A DNA stretch of 13,082 bases from COMBO-56-21 sp041494275 (GTDB taxonomy: Archaea; Thermoplasmatota; Thermoplasmata; UBA10834), in NCBI GenBank assembly GCA_041494275.1, contig JBGQAM010000047.1, positions 1 through 13,082 of the forward strand. Reading direction: 5' to 3'. The number at the start of each line of letters is the position of its first letter. The stretch's first letter is position 1. Of the stretch, positions 1 to 5,559 are shown piece by piece. The translations under genes and the position numbers were made by a program. The notes beneath the pieces are model-generated. The model did not search any database, had not been told where the DNA came from, and saw only the letters and a list, made by a program, of their open reading frames with translations.

Positions 1-37
1 CGACAGTTGTCAGACGAAATCACATATGATTCTCGTG

Positions 38-208
38 CTATTTATTACTTGTGCGATGCTGGTCTTGCCGTGCAAAGGTGAGCATAGCGTCAGACAAGAA
101 TGCCGTAGGCATTCTCTCCCAATACCCCACAATGCGCAGGCACACATCGCTGTCGACATCCTCGACCAACGACGAGAAAAGAAAAGCGGCCTCCACATCT
201 TGAGCCAT
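38..208 (-). CDS. possible small hypothetical protein (56 aa)
   Basis: I do not recognise this product. An ATG at 208 opens a 56-residue frame ending in TAG at 40-38, with an in-frame TAG three codons before the ATG, so the start is tightly bounded. The predicted peptide is acidic in its first half (MAQDVEAAFLFSSLVEDVDS) and has an ordinary composition, unlike the Arg/Cys/Trp-rich overlapping frames. An AT-rich box on the minus strand near 239-245 sits about 30 bases before the ATG, which would fit a nearly leaderless transcript divergent from the response regulator gene. There is no Shine-Dalgarno sequence, no domain I can name and no operon partner in the window. It could equally be chance; apart from it, bases 1-315 hold only the promoter of the next gene. 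Confidence 0.3.
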   Translation of the reverse strand: MAQDVEAAFLFSSLVEDVDSDVCLRIVGYWERMPTAFLSDAMLTFARQDQHRTSNK

Positions 209-257
209 TTCTGTCTGCTAGAGCCCATTATCGCCCACGATAATTGAAATGGCCAAC

Positions 258-265
258 TTATATAT
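258..265 (+). promoter_or_regulatory. TATA box of response regulator gene
   Basis: TTATATAT is followed about 26 bases later by a likely transcription start near 287, leaving a leader of about 28 bases. GGTGA at 308-312 is three bases before the ATG at 316 and serves as a closely spaced ribosome binding site. Confidence 0.6.
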
Positions 266-315
266 GCAGGAATTCGTCTTCACTTCTAGATAGCTTCGAG
301 TTGGGTTGGTGAACG

Positions 316-678
316 ATGTCCAAAGTACTGATAGTCGAGGATGCGCCATTCATCAGGGAGATGATCCGCGACATCCTCGAATCACACGACCATGAGATCG
401 CAGGCGAGGCCGCAAACGGGCTCGAGGCGATTGAGAAGTACAAGGCTCTGAAACCCGACGTTGTGCTCATGGACATCTTGATGCCCGGAATGGACGGCCT
501 GTCAGCGATCGTGAAGATCATGGAGCAGGACCCGAAGGCGAAGATCATAGTCGTCAGCGCGCTCGTCAAGGAAGCCCTGAGAAAGGAGGCCATGAGGGCT
601 GGCGCGATTGACTTCGTCGCGAAACCGTTCCAGGTCGAAAGATTGCTAGAGGCTGTCAGGGCTGCGACCACAGCGTAG
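316..678 (+). CDS. CheY-like single-domain response regulator
   Basis: This is a stand-alone receiver domain of 120 residues, the usual size of CheY. All receiver landmarks are present: the acidic pair E8-D9, the phospho-acceptor D53 in LMDILMPGMDG, the switch Ser81 in VVSA, and Lys103 in the KPF motif. There is no output domain, so it would act by protein contact after phosphorylation by a histidine kinase, as in chemotaxis or other relays in the cytoplasm. The start at 316 has a TATA box and GGTGA upstream. The next gene, 83 bases downstream, is a membrane protein with a DUF835 domain, a domain often seen in archaeal signalling proteins, so the two may be cotranscribed. No kinase or che gene lies in the window, so the partner kinase and output are unknown. 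The family call is secure; a role in chemotaxis is not. Confidence 0.93.
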   Translation: MSKVLIVEDAPFIREMIRDILESHDHEIAGEAANGLEAIEKYKALKPDVVLMDILMPGMDGLSAIVKIMEQDPKAKIIVVSALVKEALRKEAMRAGAIDFVAKPFQVERLLEAVRAATTA

Positions 679-761
679 GGATGCACGCGCGGGTCGGCAG
701 ACAGAATTGAGTCAGCAGATTGTGCACACTGCCAACATAGGCCCGAAGAAGGTAGCGCCTG

Positions 762-2108
762 ATGTCAGACTGGGTGTGGATAGGTTCCGTAGGAGCCGGT
801 GCGATTTGTTTCGGAGCGGGAATGCTCGCTTGGGGGAAATCGCCGAACTCGCTCCCCGCTGGAATATTCCTGACAGCGATGATGACGACCTTCATCGCCA
901 CGGTGACAGGCCCCTTGTTTGGAATAGTTGATCAGGCCCACGCTGAGATTGGCGTCACCATTGCAAAGGTTTTCGTGATCTCAGGGCTGCTCGCTTTGAC
1001 ACTCTTGTGGAATCTGTCGCTCGTATTCCCAATCGAAAGAAAAGCCAACTTCTGGCCCCCGAACCGAGTGGGCGCGATCATGATCATCGCTGCTGCGGCG
1101 ACGGTCATCTTGGGCGCGACTGCCACTTTGGACTACTCGGACCCTTCCGCAGCTCGGCTTTCCAGAAGCACTTCAACGATTGTTCTCTTGACAACCTCCG
1201 TTCAGATCGCCTCCATCACAGCCCTCTTCCTCTATTCATGGTTCAGAGCCGAGCCACAGGGCAAGCGATCCGCTTGCATCTTCCTGATTGGCCTTTGGTT
1301 GTTCTTCGCCAGCGAAGTAGTGTGGGCCCTAGGAGTGGAGAATGTCGGACCGTTCTCGCACGAAAATGGATACGTTGCGGAGTTATCCCTGATAGTTGCG
1401 GTTGCAGTTTCGGGATTGCTCTTCGCCGTCGCTATCGCGCGGGGACAGATGGTGATGATGGTAGCGCCCGCGGCGGAGAGGTCCGTCTCCAGCTCGAAAG
1501 CGAAGTTCAACCTGCTTCACAGGCGCGTCTATCTCGTTGAGGAGCCGAAGCCAGACTACTCATTCGCTTTGTTCTCCGACATCCTGAAAGGAAGATGCTT
1601 CGACTGTGGAAACGATGAGAGCTTCCCGTGTGAGAGCCTTGAATGCGGCTCATGCGGTCTGCCTTGTCCCTGCAAGCAGTGCAAGAAGTACAGAAGCCGC
1701 CCACAAGGAATCGTCGTGACGAGACAGTTTCCCAAGGACATTCGCTCGAAGTACTTCATCCAGACGACTCCCATATTGTGGCTGTCGACGGTGGCGGGGA
1801 AGGACAACATGGACCCATCCAAATTGAGCCTGCTAACAGACTACCTCGTCAATTTCATGGAAAGATCGCCGAATGCTGTTGTTCTCATAGATGGGATAGA
1901 GTATCTGGTGACTAGCAGCGACTTCTTCAGAGCGCTCAAAGCCATTGACCGGTGGGCTGAGACCGCCATGGCCAGCAATACCAGACTAATCCTATCGATA
2001 GATCAGAGGTCCTTCGACGCCAAAGAGCTGGCAATCCTAGAAAGGAACAAGGAGGTCGTGAAGCCAGACGCGGCTGAGAAGTGGAGGATCATCCCGGAGC
2101 CGGTGTGA
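762..2108 (+). CDS. 7TM membrane protein with eight-Cys cluster and DUF835 domain
   Basis: The protein has 448 residues in three parts. Residues 5-227 contain seven hydrophobic helices (about 5-26, 33-55, 65-90, 103-122, 138-160, 170-190, 204-227), like 7TM sensor modules of archaeal histidine kinases. Residues 279-307 hold eight cysteines with spacing C-x2-C-x7-C-x4-C-x2-C-x3-C-x-C-x2-C, suggesting one or two bound zinc ions or a metal/redox cluster. Residues 330-434 look like DUF835: the IDGIEYL segment at 376-382, a long helix at 386-402, a strand LILSID at 409-414 and an ELAILERN helix at 422-429. DUF835 is an uncharacterised archaeal domain with a RecA-like look. No kinase motifs are present. 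The gene follows the CheY-like gene and probably works with it as a membrane receptor or regulator; the ligand is unknown. The ATG at 762 is the first start that keeps helix 1; the Shine-Dalgarno is weak. It ends 14 bases before the convergent tRNA. Confidence 0.85.
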   Translation: MSDWVWIGSVGAGAICFGAGMLAWGKSPNSLPAGIFLTAMMTTFIATVTGPLFGIVDQAHAEIGVTIAKVFVISGLLALTLLWNLSLVFPIERKANFWPPNRVGAIMIIAAAATVILGATATLDYSDPSAARLSRSTSTIVLLTTSVQIASITALFLYSWFRAEPQGKRSACIFLIGLWLFFASEVVWALGVENVGPFSHENGYVAELSLIVAVAVSGLLFAVAIARGQMVMMVAPAAERSVSSSKAKFNLLHRRVYLVEEPKPDYSFALFSDILKGRCFDCGNDESFPCESLECGSCGLPCPCKQCKKYRSRPQGIVVTRQFPKDIRSKYFIQTTPILWLSTVAGKDNMDPSKLSLLTDYLVNFMERSPNAVVLIDGIEYLVTSSDFFRALKAIDRWAETAMASNTRLILSIDQRSFDAKELAILERNKEVVKPDAAEKWRIIPEPV

Positions 2109-2113
2109 CCTGC

Positions 2114-2122
2114 GAAAAGAAA
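2114..2122 (-). terminator. oligo-T terminator of tRNA-Tyr
   Basis: Read on the minus strand, TTTCTTTTC follows the encoded CCA of the tRNA directly. A T-rich run without a hairpin is the usual archaeal transcription stop. It lies within the 14 bases separating the tRNA from the convergent DUF835 gene. Confidence 0.5.
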
Positions 2123-2235
2123 TGGTCCCGACTCCCGGATTTGAACCGGGGGCCTGCTGATTTCAGCGACTGAGATCGGTCGTACCGATTTCCATACTAC
2201 AGTCAGCCGCTCTAGCCAGTCTGAGCTAAGTCGGG
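2123..2235 (-). tRNA. tRNA-Tyr (GUA) with intron
   Basis: All parts of a cloverleaf are readable on the minus strand. The acceptor stem is CCCGACT with AGTCGGG, giving C1-G72, and A73 is followed by an encoded CCA; C1-G72 and A73 are the archaeal tyrosine identity elements. The D stem is GCTC/GAGC, the anticodon stem GCTGA/TCAGC, and the T arm CCCGG-TTCAAAT-CCGGG. The anticodon GTA is at 2200-2198. The anticodon loop is interrupted after G37 by an insert of about 35 bases (2196-2162). Removing it leaves a 78-base mature tRNA. The gene has its own upstream promoter-like box and a T-rich stop. It is the only RNA gene I find. Confidence 0.95.
2162..2196 (-). other. tRNA-Tyr intron (position 37/38)
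   Basis: This roughly 35-base insert lies at the canonical 37/38 site. It contains a perfect hairpin, ATCGGT/ACCGAT with a three-base loop (2174-2188). The exact ends are inferred from the need to restore the 7-base anticodon loop. When I fold the bulge-helix-bulge by hand, the central helix between CUGU (32-35) and GCUG is imperfect (a U-U mismatch and a wobble), so the splice site may be a relaxed form or I may have a border off by a base. Confidence 0.7.
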
Positions 2236-2282
2236 ATTCCTGCGCCAGAACGTATGCAGCGCGCTCCCTATTATGGATATCG

Positions 2283-2289
2283 TATAAAT
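2283..2289 (-). promoter_or_regulatory. TATA-like box of tRNA-Tyr
   Basis: On the minus strand this reads ATTTATA, placing a start near 2260 and a 5' leader of about 25 bases to be removed by RNase P. Nothing else on this strand is close enough to use it. Confidence 0.5.
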
Positions 2290-2358
2290 CGTTTTTCGAC
2301 GGGCTACATGTGCAGGCCGAACGGCTTTCGAGAGCACGCGCGAAGCAAAAACGAAGTA

Positions 2359-2380
2359 TTATATATTTCTGATTTATATT
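2359..2380 (+). promoter_or_regulatory. AT-rich promoter of RHH gene
   Basis: Two TATA-like boxes follow each other, TTATATAT at 2359-2366 and TTTATATT at 2373-2380. They predict transcription starts near 2388 or 2402. Any start codon of the next gene should therefore lie downstream of about 2388, which conflicts with the absence of ATG, GTG or TTG in frame before 2507. Confidence 0.5.
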
Positions 2381-2506
2381 AGGGACTGTCCGACGCCGGT
2401 AAGGCAGAAGAGGTACAAAGGGCGTCACGAGGGAACGGCGGCAGCGGGGCGATTTACCACGGAGCCAGACACTGAGAAGATCACCATCCGCATACCGCAG
2501 AGACAC

Positions 2507-2695
2507 TTGCGTGCTCTCGAATTCCTCGTGAAAATCGACGACTTCCCCTCGCGCTCTGAAGCGATCAGGGCAGCGATCAGGGACCTCATCTATGCCAGGC
2601 TGGAGTTGGTCGTCGACCGCATGAAGAAGTTCGAGCACGCCGAGCAGAGTCTTGCGGCCATCAGAACATACGAAGAAAAGTACCTGAAGAAGTAG
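2507..2695 (+). CDS. ribbon-helix-helix (CopG/NikR-type) regulator, start uncertain
   Basis: The frame encodes a short DNA-binding protein of the ribbon-helix-helix class. The beta strand that would enter the DNA major groove is KITIRIP, encoded at 2477-2497, followed by helix 1 (RHLRALEFLVKI), a turn with the typical SRSEAIR segment, and helix 2 (AIRAAIRDLI). A charged C-terminal helix of about 35 residues follows. The only canonical start in frame is TTG at 2507, which would cut off the strand; the frame stays open far upstream through the promoter without any ATG, GTG or TTG. The true start must be a non-standard codon or is hidden by a sequence error, so the given start is only the first canonical codon. 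The gene stands alone, with its own TATA box and a T-run terminator. Its targets are unknown; no metal-binding C-terminal domain like that of NikR is present. Confidence 0.7.
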   Translation: MRALEFLVKIDDFPSRSEAIRAAIRDLIYARLELVVDRMKKFEHAEQSLAAIRTYEEKYLKK

Positions 2696-2762
2696 TCAGA
2701 ACGGGATGGGATGCACTCTAACTACTCATTTCAGAGGTCACCAATCAGGATAACCTCCCCCC

Positions 2763-2770
2763 TTTTTTTT
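2763..2770 (+). terminator. T8 terminator of RHH gene
   Basis: Eight T residues after a run of six C residues lie 68 bases past the RHH stop codon. Archaeal termination typically needs only such a T-run. The interval 2696-2811 otherwise shows nothing. Confidence 0.55.
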
Positions 2771-2811
2771 ATTTCAATGTGAGCCAAGCTGAACATATGT
2801 GCTCTTCGAGG

Positions 2812-3570
2812 TCAGCCGATGTACCCGAGATCTTCTCTCTTGGGCTCGACCGGCGGCTCCGCTTCTCTAAGCTTGGAGGTGATCTGGTCGATCTGCTGGG
2901 CCTTGGTCTCAAGTTCCGTGAAGTCGATCTTGACGCCCAGTATCTTCGCGAGCACCTCGAGGACCGCCTGAGCTCCCTTTGGATCGACGAAGTATCCGGA
3001 GGTTTCGCCCATCAGACAGACGCTCCGCATACCGTACAAGTTGCCGAGCCCGAGCAGCAGGCCGCTCGCACCTACAATGCCGCTCCCAGGCTCGCCCTTC
3101 GAGAACGTCACGCCGAAGTTCTTCATCTCCTCGACTAGTTCGATGTCCGTCGCAGCACCCAGGACCCTCGGCTTCTCGATCATCTTGCCCAGGCCGTAAC
3201 CTCCCAGCGTGAAGATCCTTCTGACGCCAAGGTCCTTCGCGATCTTTAGCGTCTTGTCCGATAGCTCGTACTGCCCGTCCGCGGTCAGACCCTGGTAGTC
3301 TCCTATCATGATGACGATGTCGTTGCTAGCATCAGGCCTTTGGACGTAGTACATCTCGTTGCTGACGAGCCTGATGGTCCCGGCGTCGTTCACGAGGACC
3401 TGCGGCGGGAAGAACTTGGAAAACATCTCTGCGAATTTCACAGCTTTCAGCTGGTCCACGAGATGCTCTGCGGCCAGCTTGCCGACATTGCCCACACCCG
3501 GAAGACCCTCTACCAGGACAGGCTCCCTTAGGACAGGTTTCTCCTTGAACACAACAACAATGTCTTCCAT
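2812..3570 (-). CDS. PAC2-family protein (proteasome assembly chaperone family)
   Basis: This 252-residue protein belongs to the PAC2 family (COG2047-like archaeal members), related to eukaryotic proteasome assembly chaperones and archaeal PbaA/PbaB. Recognisable segments are EGLPGVGNVGKLAAEHLV (21-38), the TLGGYGLG loop (121-128), GSGIVGASGLLLGLG (162-176) and GETSG (188-192), all typical glycine-rich loops of this fold. The C-terminal stretch 215-235 is a helix, followed by a flexible acidic/proline tail ending in GYIG. Chaperones of this family can use a C-terminal hydrophobic-Tyr-X motif to dock on the 20S ring; here Tyr is third from last instead of second from last. The ATG directly follows the nop10 stop codon with no gap, so translation is probably coupled. 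It is the last gene of the ribosomal/translation operon. Function in proteasome assembly is by family only. Confidence 0.88.
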   Translation of the reverse strand: MEDIVVVFKEKPVLREPVLVEGLPGVGNVGKLAAEHLVDQLKAVKFAEMFSKFFPPQVLVNDAGTIRLVSNEMYYVQRPDASNDIVIMIGDYQGLTADGQYELSDKTLKIAKDLGVRRIFTLGGYGLGKMIEKPRVLGAATDIELVEEMKNFGVTFSKGEPGSGIVGASGLLLGLGNLYGMRSVCLMGETSGYFVDPKGAQAVLEVLAKILGVKIDFTELETKAQQIDQITSKLREAEPPVEPKREDLGYIG

Positions 3571-3738
3571 CTAGGTTCCCTTCATCTCATTTTTCAGGCG
3601 CCTTCTGTATTCTCCGTACCTATCCTCTGGAGAGTACTTGGCAGGCATAGTCATGAACGTTGTCCCTCCGCACTTGGGGCACGGTTCTTTCATTGTGTAT
3701 TCTCGGCACGAGGAGCACTTCCTCAGAAGGGTCTTCAT
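3571..3738 (-). CDS. nop10: Nop10, H/ACA ribonucleoprotein subunit
   Basis: This 55-residue protein is a clear Nop10, the small core subunit that binds Cbf5 in H/ACA guide-RNA particles making pseudouridine in rRNA. It starts MKTLLRKC and has the N-terminal zinc ribbon Cys8-x2-Cys11 and Cys20-x2-Cys23. The conserved linker PAKYSPEDRYGEYRRRLK (32-49) follows, which wraps along the Cbf5 catalytic domain in known structures. The length is normal. The ATG (3738) overlaps the eif2a stop codon as ATGA, and the stop (3571-3573) abuts the PAC2 ATG. The gene lies in the widely conserved archaeal order rpl44e, rps27e, eif2a, nop10. Confidence 0.96.
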   Translation of the reverse strand: MKTLLRKCSSCREYTMKEPCPKCGGTTFMTMPAKYSPEDRYGEYRRRLKNEMKGT

Positions 3739-4520
3739 TTCTCCTCATTTCTCTTGAAGCTTGCAGAGCCTCCTGCCTTCTGTACAGCAGCGGTGATCTT
3801 GGTGACGGTCGCCTTGAGCTCCAGCTCGGCGACCTTGTAATCCTCTGCTGTTACAGTGATGCGGTACTTCGGAGCACCAATGTAGTGGATGTTCACAGCG
3901 GCGTCATCAGTGTCGACTCCCATCGCAAGGGCTTTCTTGATATGGTCGATGCCGTCAGATCCTGGATTGCTTATCTCGAGGGTCCCGTCGATCGTAACGG
4001 ACGGTGCCTGGATGTTCTCCTTCGCGACCTCAGTAACTGCAGCCGCCCATTTCTTGTCCAGGCCAATATCTTTCAATGCATCAGGGTTGACTGTGACATC
4101 CTCGAAGGCAGTGAAGAGCGCCCCGAACTCAGCGATGAGCTTCTCTCCCGCCTCGGCATACGCCTCCTCGAGGTTCTTGCCCATCTTTGTGCCTACGATC
4201 TCGAGGAGCTTCTCCGCCTTCTTCTCGTTCTTCCACTCCTGGATCTTCTCTCGCTTCTGGTGTTCATTCACCTGCTTCAGAGAGAGGTCGATGTGGCCCC
4301 TCTCTTTATCGACGCTGAGAACCTTACAGACGATCTTCTGGCCTTCGCGAACGTGGTCCCTGATGTACTTGACCCAGCCCGTCGCGACATCCCTTACGTG
4401 GATGAAGCCTTCCTTGCCGCCATACTCGTCCAGTGATACGAATGCTCCAAAATTCTTGACGTTCTGCACACCGCAGACAACCATGTCTCCGACTTCGGGA
4501 TACTCAACCTTGTGTGGCAT
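3735..4520 (-). CDS. eif2a: translation initiation factor aIF2 subunit alpha
   Basis: This 261-residue protein is the alpha subunit of the initiation factor that brings Met-tRNAi to the small ribosomal subunit, together with beta and gamma encoded elsewhere. Residues 10-85 form an S1 RNA-binding beta barrel (GDMVVCGVQNVKNFGAFVSL, then GFIHVRDV and GHIDLSLKQV). Residues 86-170 are a charged helical domain, and about 175-261 is the C-terminal alpha/beta domain that contacts the gamma subunit in known archaeal structures. The start is the ATG at 4520, which overlaps the rps27e stop codon as TAATG; the frame stays open upstream as far as 4955, but that stretch is only the shadow of rps27e and rpl44e. 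The stop overlaps the nop10 ATG. Length is normal for the family. Confidence 0.96.
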   Translation of the reverse strand: MPHKVEYPEVGDMVVCGVQNVKNFGAFVSLDEYGGKEGFIHVRDVATGWVKYIRDHVREGQKIVCKVLSVDKERGHIDLSLKQVNEHQKREKIQEWKNEKKAEKLLEIVGTKMGKNLEEAYAEAGEKLIAEFGALFTAFEDVTVNPDALKDIGLDKKWAAAVTEVAKENIQAPSVTIDGTLEISNPGSDGIDHIKKALAMGVDTDDAAVNIHYIGAPKYRITVTAEDYKVAELELKATVTKITAAVQKAGGSASFKRNEEK

Positions 4521-4708
4521 TACCCGACCTCTCCGAGCAGCTGCCCCCTGACGACACCCTTCCCACCGGTGGGCTTTATCAGAGTGGCGCCGCACACGTT
4601 GCACTTCACCTGAGTCGCAGGCTTGTTGAACGCGATCTGCTCGTTGCCGCAGTCCGGACATTTCACTGTGATGAACTTGGACTTGGGCGCTGGAATCTTG
4701 CTGTTCAT
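4520..4708 (-). CDS. rps27e: 30S ribosomal protein S27e
   Basis: This 62-residue protein has the S27e zinc ribbon: Cys17-x2-Cys20 (KCPDCGNEQ) and Cys36-x2-Cys39 (KCNVCGATL), followed by the conserved tail PTGGKG. S27e is present in archaeal and eukaryotic small subunits, not in bacteria. The stop TAA shares its last base with the eif2a ATG. It lies directly after rpl44e with a gap of three bases, as expected for one transcript. Confidence 0.97.
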   Translation of the reverse strand: MNSKIPAPKSKFITVKCPDCGNEQIAFNKPATQVKCNVCGATLIKPTGGKGVVRGQLLGEVG

Positions 4709-4711
4709 TCC

Positions 4712-4993
4712 TCAGGCCTCCTTCAATTCGAAGGTCTTGGCTCTGAAACATGTCCGCTGATGAGCCTTCTTGCAGACCTTGCACCTGTACCTGAGCGCTA
4801 CCTTGACCGTTGGTTTCTGCCTGCCTTCGTACTTGGGCCTCGGGAAACCGCCGTAGCCCGCAGTCGCCCTCCTGTATCTCCTCTGCCCCCACTTGAGCTC
4901 GCTCCTCGGCCGGGACTTCACTCTCTCGACCTCGTGCTCCGTGTGCTTCTTGCACTTGGGGCAGAATTCTTTTGTGACTCTGGGCATCTTCAT
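4712..4993 (-). CDS. rpl44e: 50S ribosomal protein L44e
   Basis: This 93-residue protein is the archaeal/eukaryotic L44e. It begins MKMPRVTKEFCPKCKKHTEH and has a split zinc finger, Cys11-x2-Cys14 and Cys71-x2-Cys74, separated by a basic RNA-binding region (Lys/Arg-rich 24-60, with GGFPRPKYEG typical of the family). In ribosomes it sits near the E-site. The ATG at 4993 is chosen over the internal Met3 because the family usually keeps two residues ahead of MP. It is the first gene of the translation operon, with a TATA box upstream. Confidence 0.97.
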   Translation of the reverse strand: MKMPRVTKEFCPKCKKHTEHEVERVKSRPRSELKWGQRRYRRATAGYGGFPRPKYEGRQKPTVKVALRYRCKVCKKAHQRTCFRAKTFELKEA

Positions 4994-5039
4994 TTCAATC
5001 AGTGGCTCTCAGGGCAGAACACGAGTAAGCGGCAACTTG

Positions 5040-5047
5040 TATTAAAG
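5040..5047 (-). promoter_or_regulatory. TATA box of rpl44e operon
   Basis: On the minus strand this reads CTTTAATA, about 50 bases before the rpl44e ATG, predicting a leader near 25 bases. It is the only convincing box upstream of the five-gene block, so the block is likely transcribed from here. Confidence 0.5.
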
Positions 5048-5153
5048 GATTGCCGAATTGGCCGCTGCGATATTTGCGTGCTGACGTCGACCTCGAAAGT
5101 CGATTAAGTTCGTCATCGGCCACGGTAAATATCTTCGCATTTGGATGGAAAGG

Positions 5154-5163
5154 AATATATATA
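5154..5163 (+). promoter_or_regulatory. TATA box of winged-helix regulator
   Basis: AATATATATA is centred about 35 bases before the ATG at 5194. The transcript would start near 5185, leaving only a few untranslated bases, so the mRNA is close to leaderless; no Shine-Dalgarno is visible. Confidence 0.6.
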
Positions 5164-5166
5164 CGG

Positions 5167-5179
5167 CAATTAATAATTG
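5167..5179. promoter_or_regulatory. palindrome, candidate autoregulatory operator
   Basis: CAATTA-A-TAATTG is a perfect inverted repeat of six-base arms around one central base. It sits between the TATA box and the start codon of the winged-helix gene, where a bound repressor would block RNA polymerase. The short AT-rich repeat could also arise by chance. Confidence 0.35.
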
Positions 5180-5193
5180 GCTAGGCACATAAT

Positions 5194-5559
5194 ATGACGG
5201 ACAAAGGCCTTACCAAGAAAGACGAGATGCTTGTCGAGCTTCTCATGCGCACCGGCCTGTCGAAGAACATGGCCAAGACGCTTGTTTTCCTGAGAAAGAA
5301 GGAGGAGACCACGTCCGTCGAGATCGAGAGCGCCACGAGCCTGAGGCAGCCAGAGGTGTCAATCGCGATGCAAGAGCTGCGGAGGCGCAAGTGGGTCAGC
5401 AAGCGGGACATCAAGAAGGAGGGCAAGGGCAGGCCCGTTCACTCGAACAAGCTCTCGATACCGTTCGACAAGATAATCGAGATCATTGAGGCCGAAGAGC
5501 GGAAGAAGATCGAGCTGATCGAGAGCAGCATAAAGCAGCTCAAGGAGCTCGCGAAGTAG
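5194..5559 (+). CDS. winged-helix transcriptional regulator, predicted
   Basis: The product has 121 residues and a helix-turn-helix of the archaeal TrmB/MarR-like winged type. Residues 20-35 (TGLSKNMAKTLVFLRK) form the first helices, 38-49 (ETTSVEIESATS) the positioning helix, 50-65 (RQPEVSIAMQELRRRK) the recognition helix, and 66-86 a basic wing with GKGRPVH. Residues 91-121 are a Lys/Glu-rich helix likely to dimerise as a coiled coil. No ligand-binding domain is attached, so it may sense nothing by itself or bind a partner. The gene is divergent from the rpl44e operon and its 3' end overlaps the convergent rpiA end by 20 bases. A palindrome sits between its promoter and start. The exact subfamily and target genes are not known to me. 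Confidence 0.8.
   Translation: MTDKGLTKKDEMLVELLMRTGLSKNMAKTLVFLRKKEETTSVEIESATSLRQPEVSIAMQELRRRKWVSKRDIKKEGKGRPVHSNKLSIPFDKIIEIIEAEERKKIELIESSIKQLKELAK

Noticed and set aside
2003..2638. 211-residue frame on the minus strand
   Set aside because: It runs antisense through the DUF835 gene end, the tRNA and the RHH gene, has skewed composition and no recognisable domain.
3660..4551. Long plus-strand frames opposite eif2a
   Set aside because: Ser/Leu-rich shadows of a certain gene, with no domain of their own.
4521..4955. N-terminal extension of aIF2 alpha by 145 residues
   Set aside because: This is the alternate frame of rps27e and rpl44e; the real protein begins MPHKVEYPEVG at 4520 as in the family.
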